DNA of 64,000 bases from Cyclaneusma minus (taxonomy: Eukaryota > Ascomycota > Leotiomycetes > Marthamycetales > Marthamycetaceae), in NCBI GenBank assembly GCA_037179335.1, contig JAKZHN010000005.1:1364001-1428000 (forward strand), given 5' to 3'. Shown piece by piece: positions 34,168 through 45,038 of this stretch; positions within the stretch are counted from its first letter, which is position 1; each line of letters begins with the position of its first letter. The position numbers were made by a program, and so were the translations under genes. The notes under the pieces were generated by a model that ran no database searches, was not told the DNA's origin, and saw nothing but the letters and a program-made list of their open reading frames with translations.

Positions 34168-35971
34168 ATGGCGCTCCAAACTGCCTACAAGCAGTTCCTC
34201 GCTGCCCCCAATCCCACCTCCCTCGCCAGTAACGCGTCTTTGCACTACGTTACCACGCTGACCTCTCTCCATGGCTCCGCCGAGATTCTCAAGCACTTCA
34301 GCAACCAAGCCCACAAACTCAAGAAGAAGACCGAGAATGTCCTCAGCGCTGTTGAAGGCGAGAACGCTCTGGCTGTTGAGGTCGAGACTACCATTGAGTT
34401 TGTGAACGGCGGCGGAGCCTACCTGCCATCGCTCGACGACAACTTCCTCTCCGATCGCGTGGTCACGCTGCCAATCGTATGTGAAACCTCTGGTGCTACT
34501 TGTGCCGTCTCATAGCTAACTGCTCGTACAGATCCACATCGTCAGCTTTGACGGTCAAGGAAACATCGCGCAAATCCGCCAGAGCTGGGACCAAGGCTCG
34601 CTGCTGAAACAGATCGATGTTATTGGCAAGAGCGGTCGCAACTGGCCCCTTCACGAGGGCAAAGACCACATCAAGCTCATCCAGTCAAGCATCAAAGCTG
34701 CTGGCCAACCCAAGGCGCCTACTACACGCAATGCGCCTACTACAGACAATGAGAACCTTGCTGTTCGCTCCGACGGCCAGACGAACTCGAAGCGCTTCAC
34801 CAAGGACCCTCATGCTTCTCTCTCGTTGTTTGCTCCTCGTGATTCTCAAGAGGGCGAATCTCTTCCCGCTGTTGTTGCGCCACGTGCGTCCGCGAAGCCA
34901 GCTCCTAGAGATTATTCTGAGCTGTTTGCCGGCGATGAGGAGGACGATGTTCCCTCCCCCGGAAAGGCCCGCCGTGAACGCTCTGTATCTCCAGAAAAGC
35001 GTGTTATTGCACCAAAGGGCGGTGCGGGCAAGAACTACCAGCCATCCAGACTGTTCGAGAACGACGAGAACTCACCTGCACCCAAATCTAACCAGAGAGA
35101 GTCGATGTATCGCCCGAACCCAAAGAAGTTCAACCACTTCGACTTTGATGACGGCAGCAACCCTCAAGAAACTCCTATCCACCACCAATCACGCCAGGGA
35201 AAGGCAAAAGGTGCCAACCAGTGGGACTTTGACAGCTTCAACACCCCCGAGAAGCCAAAGCCGAAGAACCTTCCCCAGCAGGTTCGCCACTGGGGTACTG
35301 ACGACGATGTGGTGGAGCAGACCCCTCTGGGCCAACCTAAACAAGACAAACCCCGCAAAGACGCCGAAACCCACTTCGAATTCATTGACGACGGTACACC
35401 TGAGGTCAGCAGACGCATGATCGGCAGACCGCGTGGAGCTGGCATGAACAACGGTTCTGGACTGTACGAGAACAACCTCTACGACAGTGACGGAACCCCA
35501 GGAAACAAGACCCTCGACGAGAAGCCTGCAAGTGGCATTATGCCCACCAAGGACCGCAGCAAGGACTTCGAGCCCCATTTCGAGTTGACTGACAAGGTCG
35601 CTCCTGTCAATGAGAACAAGAAGGTGCCCGAAGACCAAGCCAAGCATGTCAAGATGATGGAGAAGAGCTGGCAGTCATACGATGCTTCCTCTGGTCCAAA
35701 CCAGAAGGAGAATGCTCGCCCTACACCTGCCGCTCTCTCTGAGACCACGAATGCCCTCAAGAACCGCAACAACAATCAAAACAAAGGAATCAGCATTGCC
35801 GGCAACGGCATGGGTGGCAGGAAAGGCTCTGGCCGACAATGGGGCTTCGGTGACGATTCTGATGGCCAGGAACCCAAAACTCTCAACTCATCGAACGGTG
35901 CATTCAAGTCTGGCAAGAGACAGGGCAATGCCTCGCAGACTGCCAGCGGTGGCGGTTTCTGGGATTTCTAA
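34168..35971 (+). CDS. NTF2-like domain protein with long disordered tail
   Basis: Two exons, 34168-34476 and 34532-35971 (phase 0), 582 residues. The first ~140 residues look like an NTF2-like fold: MALQTAYKQFLAAPNPTSLA helix, ASLHYVTTLTSLHGSAEILKHF-type middle in separate elements, then VTLPI|IHIVSFDGQGNIAQIRQSWDQ at the junction, the usual beta-sheet ending. The remaining ~440 residues are hydrophilic and disordered with repeated short motifs (HFDFDDGS, HFEFIDDG, HFELTDK), each an aromatic-acidic cluster preceded by basic sequence, and end in GGGFWDF. Such motifs could be docking sites, but that is inference. The NTF2-like assignment is from fold pattern; no enzymatic residue is evident and the biological role is unknown. 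Confidence 0.8.
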
Positions 35972-36631
35972 GCTTCTTCCAGCCCGTCAAGACCTCGACG
36001 CGCGACTTCTTCCTCTACGAAGAAGCTGCCGTGCAAGTGTAGCACGAACGGGTTCCCATGTCTGCACACCTAGCTTATGCCGACTCTAACGATTCTTTAC
36101 GACTGGAAGAGGTTCATGAACGTCAGTACTACGTCTCTTCCACCTGTCACGGAGTCACGCGATAACTACTTGTCTCGGTTTTGTTGTTTTGCAATGGATA
36201 TGTCAATTCTTCGCTTTCCTTTTCTGCACTGGCATTGTTCGGTGGATCCTCCACAAGGGTTTGGAGAAAAAGCAGTGTTTTGACTATGGCGAATAGGAGG
36301 TTTACTTGGCAGAGGGCAGGTAGGGGCTGTATTTGGTACACGACAGAACTGTTAGGGATACCAATCATGTCTTCTGTATTGTATAAGTCCGATAGTCTAT
36401 TTTCCATCAACACAACTGTGCCTCGTGATGGCTGACGTGAGCTTCGTGCAGTGATTTGAGAATTAAGGGTTCGAGTGATAGAGCAACTCAAGTCTTCCTC
36501 TGTGAGTCAGAATAAGAGATGAAGCATTAACCAACGTGATGTGCTTCAATCCATATACGCCGAGCATGGACAAGTTCGCTGTGTACAATCCTAAAGGCTA
36601 CCCTCTTGCCGGACTGACCCATTTCGAAACC
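35972..36631. other. Intergenic region between convergent genes
   Basis: 3' flanks of the NTF2-like and hydrolase genes; no recognisable gene, repeat or RNA. Confidence 0.5.
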
Positions 36632-38467
36632 TCATGTTTTCTGCTTCACCAGGCCGGTCCAAGTTCCGAGTTTTGAAATGCCCTGGTACAGGCGCCCGGT
36701 ACTGCTAGTTGCAGTTTTCCCTTCCCCAGATTTCGTCTCTTCATCACTCTTTGGTTTCTCAGCACTCGTTGTTGAAGCCTCCGTTGCTTTCGCTTTGTCA
36801 TTGGCGGGCTGGTCCATTGCCTTCTCGTCGAGCGGCAAAGGAGCTCCCAACGCCTGTCGAAACAGCTCAACCTCGCGCTTCTGCTCCTCTGTCGTCAAAT
36901 CCCCACTCCCTCCCAATTCTTCATCCACCGGTTCACTCATCGCTTCTCCCTCCATCTCATCATCATCTTCCCCCTCCGGCGCATCAGGCGGCAGCGGCAC
37001 CTCGAGTGCCTTCTGAAACAGCTCACACTCATCATCCCCAAAATCCATCTCATCGACCTGACTCACCCCATCATCATCAACCTGCTCCCCTTCCTTCTTC
37101 TCCAGCTCCTGCTGTTCCTTATTCGGCCTCCCTCCATCCCTCACCGCTTCCTTCGACTTCGCCCAAATCGTCACAACTCTCACCGCCGCCTCCACCATCT
37201 CCTCATAACTCTCATTTGCTTCCGATTTAAACATGCTACAGTGCGCTTCTATCTCATTTGCTGCTTTCGCGTTTCCCCACTCCACCCACCATTTTTCTTC
37301 TTCCCCTTTCGGCACCGCGCAAAATGTGCGTTTGGGGAGCCGTTTCAAATACGCCTCCGTCCACCCCTTTCCCTTCCCTTCCCCATTCAGCGATGTGTAA
37401 AAATCCATCTTCCCCACTCCGGAAATGCCGTGCAAGCGCTGCAGCCGTATGCGCATTTGTGTTGGTTTCATCAACGCACCGACGAATTTCAAATGACTAC
37501 TCGTCCACGCAAAGCCCGCTCCAATGCTCTCCCAACTCACATACGCAAGACCTTGCGCCACATTATCCTTGCTAATATATTTCAGTCCGTTGGCAAAATT
37601 CTCTTTGTTCAGACTTGCCAGGGATGCGCGAATTGTATTGCGGTTTGTGTAAGCCGCGACGCCGCCGGCTACGATTACGCCTGCGGTGCCGGTGCGGGCG
37701 GCGAGGAGTTGCCAGCCTTTGAGGCCGGCGGTTGTGGAGATGGACGTGAGAGAAGAGGAAGCGAGGGTGTAGGATGCGGGGATGGCGGACGCGATGCTGT
37801 AGATGGAACTGAGGTTGCGGTATTGGGAGAAGGCGCCGTAGGCGAAGAGGGAGCGCGCGAGGCCATTGTAGGGGGTGTCGAAGGCGAGGAGGCCGCGGAT
37901 GTGGGGGAATAGTGGTGCTTTATCCGGATCATTTGGATCTGGGGAGATGGGGCGGTCGTCGAGGGTTAGGAAGAGGGCGTCTGCTGCTACGAGACCGCTG
38001 GGGAAAGGGGGTTAGTGGATAAGTTTGTATGGTGTGAAAAAGAGGGGGGGGTACGGACCCCATGGAGTGGGCTATGATTATTACATTGACGGAGGGGGAG
38101 TAGATGGGCGAGGGGGTTTGGGAGTCACGTTCTATATCGCCGACTCGGTCTTGAAGCCTGCTTTGTGTCAGTATTGTTGGTCCTTGTGGGATTCTTGACA
38201 AGAGGTTTACCATTCTCTGAAGCCTTGGACGGCGAGAGCTAAGTCTCCTTTTGTGTCGTATTTAGGATAGACTGCGGTTTTTACGGCGATATCGGGGAGT
38301 TGCTTTGATACGGCATCTTGAAGGTGCTTTCAGGTCTTCAGTCAGCTTGATGGTTCACTGGTTAGGTGTTGGCCTTTCACCGATTTCTAACATACTAGAG
38401 GAAACTGGTAGAACGTCTCTTCGTCACCACGAAACCCGTGGATGAAACATAAGAGGAGAGTCTTCAT
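36632..38467 (-). CDS. Alpha/beta hydrolase (DUF676-like serine hydrolase)
   Basis: Four exons: 38467-38396, 38326-38211, 38157-38059, 37997-36632; 550 residues. The oxyanion-region motif FIHGFRGDEETFYQFP is at residues 8-23 and the nucleophile elbow AHSMGGLVAAD, restored by splicing ATG-GG to C-GGT, puts the candidate catalytic serine at S94. LLAFDTPYNGLARSLF follows, as in fungal lipase-like hydrolases. A weakly hydrophobic, Gly/Ala-rich stretch (GTAGVIVAGGVAAYT) could be membrane-associated. The last ~170 residues are strongly acidic and repetitive (two copies of a CELFQKALEVPLPPD / VELFRQALGAPLPLD motif), which is not part of the hydrolase fold. Substrate unknown. Confidence 0.84.
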
Positions 38468-39148
38468 TTTCAAGCACAGCTAGGCACAGTCTGTGATTTG
38501 CAAGTCCCAGGAGCTATCCGAGGTGGGGTTTTGGGGGAGGTAAGCTCTTTTCGGATGTTTAGTCAAGTCTGGATTCAGGGCCTAGGTACGTGGATAGAAG
38601 GACTAGGGCTATAGGATTGTCGGAAGATGGTATTTCTAGGTATTGTATGCTTCAGTTCGGCGGCATGTGTGGCGTACAAGGCTGTCAGGTGTGGCTACGT
38701 GCGTCACTCTTGCAGAACGGGGGCGCTAGCAAAACAAGGTTCAAGTTTGACATCCATGAGTTGCACTGGGGGAAAGCGCTGGTGGCGCTTTGCGTCATCC
38801 CGTTATCACTGCTAATAATGTGTGATGAGCCATTGACATGTGATTTTGATGTTTGATAGTCAAGTGAAACGAGTGATGTCTTTCAGAAATCAGTCTACAC
38901 TCCACGCGTTGTAAATGGTAAAGCGGCTTCAGTGTCTCTATTCTCTCAAGCTCAAGGTGACAGTATTCAATGTTCCTAGCAAATGTCACACTTGTAGGTC
39001 GGTTGTCATCATGGTAATACGGTTTAAATTAGACTTTTGGAGATTCATTAAGCTTTAAGCGTCGCTCGCTACATGTATAATACACGCTAATGCCCATTAC
39101 ACAATGCCCCCTTTCAATCAGACACAAAGCTACTCAAACCATGCTGCT
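38468..39148. other. Intergenic region, no recognisable gene
   Basis: Promoter side of the hydrolase gene and 3' flank of the DUF3659 gene. Short plus-strand ORFs near 38590-38856 have no family features. Confidence 0.5.
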
Positions 39149-42100
39149 TCACTTCTTTCCCGTAAGGGGCTTAAGAATGCCACCAAGACCCAATCCACTA
39201 AGGACCCTGTCAATACCCAGAGAACCAAGTAGGCCATTCACAAGACCTCCAAGACCAAGTCCATTAAGCTGTAAATCCAAGTGTCAGCCAAACCACCCGT
39301 GAAAAGTATGGCGAGAGTTCGATGCGCAAACGATTGAAACTTACCAGTCTTCCAACGAGTCCCAAAACTCCGCTCAGCAAGAGACCAACGGCGGCCAGGA
39401 TTTGGCCCAGCGGCTCAGCGAGAAGTCCCCAGAGAGGGTTGATCTCTTTCTTGACATGTGGCATGCCGGCGATCTTCTTCTTTCCGTTTTCGATGGTCTT
39501 GGTGACACCAGCGGAAAGCTACAGTTTGTTAGCAGATGTTGTTACAAGATTGAGTGGTGAGAGCATACTTCTTTCAGGAGCTCAGCAAGATGGTGTTCTT
39601 CGGGAGTGCCCTCTGAAGAACCAGCATTCTGCTTGGCCTGTGCCTGGATTCTGCCATCGGGATCCAGAGCACGGATGGAACCGTTGCATTCTTGAAGAAT
39701 GTTACCGGCTTCCTCAAGAAGAGGTTTCATATAGTCAACAAGTTTCTGCTCGTCGAGGTCATCCTTGGATTTTGCGTTTGCTTCATTGACAGCCTAGACG
39801 GTGTCAGTAAGTGTCCAAACTTCGATTTCACAGCGTCTACTTACATTGTCAATCTTGCCGAGCACAGGCTGAATCTTGTCGAGCGAGCCTTGAATGACGA
39901 AACCAAGTCTCTTTGCAAGTTCTCGGTCTTTCTCTTTCTTTTCACGAGCCTCAACTTCCTTGGGGTCTTCTGGCTCTTCCTCTGGCTCTGGTTCTGGTTC
40001 TGGTTCTGGCTCGGGCTCGGCTTCAGGCTCAGGGGGAATATCTTCGAGAAGAGTAGCATGACCGATGGCTTGGCCTTTGCTGTTGACAATATCACCGTCG
40101 TTGTCAATTTCCTTGCCAACAACCTTGGTGATCTGGCCCTCGGTAAGCTTTCCGATGACCTCACCGTCGCCGTCCACGACGTTACCCTCGCGGTTGACCT
40201 TGAGGCCCTTCATTGGGTTTTGCTCTGGTTCCGGCTCGGGCTCGGGCTCTTCTGGAGCAGGCTCTTCCCAGCGCTCAGCTTTGCCAAGAGTGTTTCCGTT
40301 CTTGTCGACAATGTCTCCGTCGTCATCAACAGTCTTGCCGTACAGCTTCTTTGGATCACCTTCAATGACACGACCCACAACAACGTCCTCGACGTCGAGG
40401 ACCTTACCCTCCTTGTTGACTCTCAAACCTTCAATGCCAGAGAAAGGTCCTTCTTTCATACCTTCTCTCTCGCTGTCAGGCACCATTTCAGCTTTGCCAA
40501 TCACGACACCACCATCGTTCCAGATCTGGCCGTTCTTGTCGGACATCTTTCCAACAAGCTTCTTGGGGTCACCCTCGACAAGCTTACCATATATCTGGCC
40601 ATTGGAGTCGACCAAGTAACCAGCCTTGTTGACACGCTTGCCAGCAAGAGCTGAGAGATCAACTTCCGGCTCGGGCTCTTCTGGCTCAGGCTCAGGCTCC
40701 TCCCAGCGCTCAGCTTTGCCAAGCGTGTTGCCGTTCTTGTCGAGGACATCACCATCCTCGTCGACTCTCTTGCCAGCCAGCTTCGCGCCGTCGCCTTCAG
40801 TCAGCCTGCCCACGACTTTGTCGGCTGCGTCAACAACCAATCCATCCTTCCGAACCTTGGGCTCATCGATATCGGAGAAAGGCCCCTCCTTCTCGCCTTC
40901 GCGCTCAGTGTCGGAGACGAGTTCAGCCTGTCCGATGACCTTGCCGTTGTCACTCCAGATCTTGCCGTCCTTGTCGACTCTTCGGCCGGCACACTTCTTG
41001 ACGTCACCCTCAACAAGCTGACCCCAGACCTCGCCGTCCTTGTCAACAACCTTGCCGAGCTTGTTGACTTTCTTGCCGTCCAGAGCAGAAAGGTCGACCT
41101 CTGGCTCCGGTTCCGGCTCTGGCTCGGCCTCTGGCTCAGGCTCATCCCAGCGCTCAGCATGACCAAGTACGTTGCCGTTCTTGTCAATCACATCGCCATC
41201 AGCATCGACCTTCTTGCCCTCAAGCTTCTTCCAGTCGCCCTCAACCAGAGTGCCAATCTTCTTGCCCTCGTACATGATGTCTCCATTCTTCTCAACAAGG
41301 CTGTCGGGGAAGTCCTCGAATGGCTTTTGCTCGGTAGCTTTCTGGTCATCCTTGGGGACTGTCTGGGCTTTTCCAATGATCTTGCCAGAGTCGTTCCAGA
41401 TGTTTCCATCCTTGTCGACCTTCTTGCCAATGAGGTCTTTGGCCTCACCTTCGATAAGACGGCCAAGGAGAGTTCCGTTTTCGTCGACGATGTTGCCGGC
41501 TTTGTTGACTTTCTTGCCTTCCAAGATGGAGATCGGGGGGAGTTCTTCGCCGGCCTTCTCTTCGACGGCTTTCTCGCCTTCTTTGGCCTCGTCGACCTTC
41601 TCATCGGCCTTGTCTTCGACAGCTGACTCACCCTCCTTGGCCTCATCGACCTTCTCGCCGGCCTTGTCCTCGACATCACCTTCGGGTTCCTTGGCCTCGA
41701 CTTCCTCGTCAGCCTTGTCCTTGACGGATCCAGCACCCTCTTTGGCCTCATCGACCTTCTCGCCGGCTTTGTCCTCGACATCTCCCTCCGGCTCCTTAGC
41801 CTCGTCGGCAACCTCGCCGACCTTCTCTTCCCCACCCTTGCCGATATCAGAGGCCAACTCGCCCTTGCCAAGGATGTTGCCATCCTCAGCCACAAGGTTG
41901 CCTTCGGAGTCGATGTCCTTGATCTCCTTGTCCTTCAGGGTTCCGGCCTTGCTTCCAGCCTTGCTTCCAGCAGTCTTTCCAATGACCTTGCCAGCGCTGT
42001 CGATGATTTCTCCCTTCTCGTTGACAGTAAGGGGACCCTTGATGCCCGTCTCGCCGAGTTGAGATTGAGCATCGCCGAGCTGGGACTGAGCGTCGTCGAC

Positions 42101-42979
42101 TTGAGACTTGGCAGCGTCTTCGATGGGTTCGGCCTTGCCAATAACATTGCCTTCAGAGTCGAGGACATCGCCTTCCTGGTCAACCGTGCTGCCAGCCATG
42201 CCTTCGGGGTCTTTGCCTGAAATCTTGCCAACGACCTTTCCATCGCCGTCGACCATCTCTCCGGCTTCGTTCACGTGGCCAGCTGGGACGATCTCTTCAC
42301 CCTCCTCGGCGGCATCGTTGGCTGTGTCTTTGGTGTCGCCGGCTGTGGTTTCGGCTTTCTCTTGGACATCGCCAGTCTTGTCTGCGGCAGTGTCCTTGGC
42401 ATCGCCTGCTTTGCTGCCAGCCTTGGACTTGGTGTCCTCCGCCGTCTCCTGAGCCTCGCCCACCTTGCTTCCAGCCTTGGACTTGACATCATCCGCTGGC
42501 TCTTCAACGTCGCCTACTTTGCTGCCAGCCTTGGACTTGGTGTCCTCCGCTGTCTCTTGAGCATCGCCGACTTTGCTCTCAGTCTCGTCTTTGGCGTCAC
42601 CCGCTGTCTCTTCAGCTGTGTCTTTGGCATCGTCGACCTTGTCTTCTGCTTCGTCCTTGGCGCCGCCGACTGCTGAGGCTGCACCGCCAACTGCACCGTG
42701 GGCGGCACCGTTGACGGTGCCTTCGTCCTCCTCCTCCTCCTCTTCGGGTTCTTCCTCCTCAGGCTCTTCCTCCTCAGGCTCTTCCTCCTCTTCCTCGTCC
42801 TCGTTCTCTTCGTTCACCGTCTCGGGGACTTCAGTGTCTGCGACGCTCTCAGCATCGGTTGGAGGCTCGGACTTGGTCTGAGGCTGGATCTTCCGTCTCG
42901 TCGAGCCATTGGACATTTGGCTCGACGCCTTCTTGGGGACCCTGGTAGGGGTTTGCGGCTGATGGCTTAAGTCCGGCAT
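39149..42979 (-). CDS. LEA-like DUF3659 repeat protein with C-terminal DUF6987-type region
   Basis: Four exons: 42979-39845, 39793-39569, 39518-39345, 39268-39149; 1,217 residues. Order: Ser/Thr/Lys-rich N-terminus; Glu-only block (~60-90); an LEA-like Ala/Lys/Asp/Glu region with repeated KSKAGSKVGD units (~100-225); then about nine tandem DUF3659 modules of the form KVNKAGxVVDxxGxVxGKLVEG plus GKxVDxDGDIxDKNGNxLGKAERW, separated by Glu/Pro linkers; then a helical end reading LAKRLGFVIQGSLDKIQPVL and a Leu/Gly-rich hydrophobic tail (LLSGVLGLVGRL, LGLGGLVNGLLGSLGI). Family membership is clear; function is not. LEA-type composition suggests desiccation/stress protection and the tail suggests membrane or interface association; both are inference. 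Confidence 0.88.
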
Positions 42980-45038
42980 GATGAACGACTTGAGTCTCTC
43001 AAAACAGATGGTGGTTGATATGACTCAGGAGTAAAAGTGAGTTCAACTTGGAAAGTGTGATTGAGCTGATGATTGGCCTAGAACTTGTGAAAGGTGTGAA
43101 ATGGTATGAAGAATAGAAGATCTGGAATGTGGCTGGAGATGTACTCTTATAACGCTTATGCAGGAGAACACTTCTTGACTTCTTCCCAATTCCTGGATAC
43201 ACAGAAAACAGGAAGAGGATGTTCACTCGAGCGGAATTACATCATTCCCGCCTATGGGAATTTCAAGATGGCGTATGTTTTCTCCCAAATCTCGATCTTA
43301 CCTTGATACTCGGCCTGCTATGACGAACCCTCAGTCCTTGCCGAGCCATATGTGACGCCACAGTAGGGGTCCAGCCCATGTCGACGCAAGCAGGGTAGCA
43401 GAGACCCAGTTCCCGCGGCCACGTTTGCCTGCAGACAACAGCTTAACTTGAAGCTCGTTCCTCTGATCCAAGCAGTCTCCCACTTCATGACGACAGTCGA
43501 AGAAAACCATGTGGATCTTCGCCACACTGAGGCTCTTAGTGTAACACCTGCTGTCGATACTCAGTGGGGTATGTATGGTGGGATCCAAGTCCAAGTGGCT
43601 GAATCCTCGGTTCGAACTGACAGCATTTAGCAAGTGTGGCAAAAAGCAGGTTTTCGGGGAAAGGCTGGCCACCCTTTCCCGAAGGATGGAGGGGGTCTGG
43701 AAGCCTCAAACTTGCTTTCATGCCCGTGCTGGGTTCTTTGATTGGCATGGCTTTCAGACCGTGTGGGAGCTTTGATGCAAGTTCTTCCGGGACTGACTTT
43801 GGGCACGGTCGTGAGAGAGCCTGAGCAAGGGTCCAAGCTACATGTTCGTACATCGAGATTGTGATCCGTAAGCACAATCGACATATCGAAATTGTGGCTG
43901 GTGTGTATGAAGCAGGAAAACACCATTTTACGCTACATAGGAACACCTAGTAAGACCTCAGATTAATTACACAACTTACTCATATATGAGTTTACCGGAG
44001 TCCAGACCATACCTTCAAATGAATGATGAATGATGAATACATCACACTTGGTAACATCACCAGAACTTGCCGTGTGTTCTGGACAATCAGCAAACTGACG
44101 TCGAAACCTATATCAAGAGATATTAAGACCTGCCAAGGCAATGTCAAGATTCCCATCATTCCAGACCCCACATAATTACCGTCTTATTTAGCGCCCGGTC
44201 CTGTCACCATGTTAAGGCTGAAACCTACTCCACCCACCTTAATATGACACCTAAGCAACTATACCCGCTCCCCTACACCCACCCTCCCTCCTCCGCGCCA
44301 CAGCGGGCCACCCATTCGTCAACCTGGCTGTCAACCGTCAACGTGTCAAAAAATCAAGTTTTCGGGCCCATACGACGCCACATCGTTCACATCGTGTGTC
44401 AGACCAGTTCCCCTCCCCCTCCCACTACCACTCTCACTCGTTTCTGGGACAGCTTTACTGAGCCACATACATCCTGCCACGCGGTTAGAGAAGCCCATTT
44501 CATGTATGTACGTCAGAAATTTCTGAGTCAGAATTAATATATTGCTTCTGAAGTGGGTGACGCATGTAGCCGGAAGACTGAGAGAGAGACCGGGGCTCGG
44601 TGATCTCTTCCCCAGGTTTTTGATACCCATGATTTCGAGGCTCGAGCTTGCCGCCCGGTCCTGGGGGGCTGGAGTTTCTCACTGATTTCGTCATTGGTCC
44701 AGGGATGTTATGGACTCGTGGTCATAGCTCCCAGAAGCTTCAATCCTTCTCGAATGTCGCAGTTCTGAGCGCTGGGGAAGCTTGAAGTGGCTTCAGTGAG
44801 AACTTCCAAATTTTGGAGGTCACAAGCTATACCAAGATTTCAGGGCTTTTTGATGTAGAATTCGAGTATACAGTGAGGAGAGACGTGTACGGGCTTTTGA
44901 AATAGAATTAGAAATTACATGAGTTGTCCCAAATCCGTGTTCCCGTTCCCAAACTTCAAAAACTAGACATTAGAGCTTCCAGTAGTGAGTCGCCAAATCC
45001 AAATGCAAGAACTTCATACCCAGAGTCGCAGACTCATC
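42980..45038. other. Intergenic region between the two DUF3659 genes
   Basis: About 2 kb with AT-rich patches (for example 43960-44060) and no recognisable gene. It must contain the promoter of the upstream DUF3659 gene and the 3' flank of the next. No tandem repeat or tRNA found. Confidence 0.45.

Noticed and set aside
39692..42970. Long plus-strand ORFs (up to ~320 codons) antisense to the DUF3659 gene
   Set aside because: They are shadows of a repetitive, GC-patterned coding sequence; products are Ser/Leu/Phe-rich without family resemblance, while the minus strand encodes clear DUF3659 modules.
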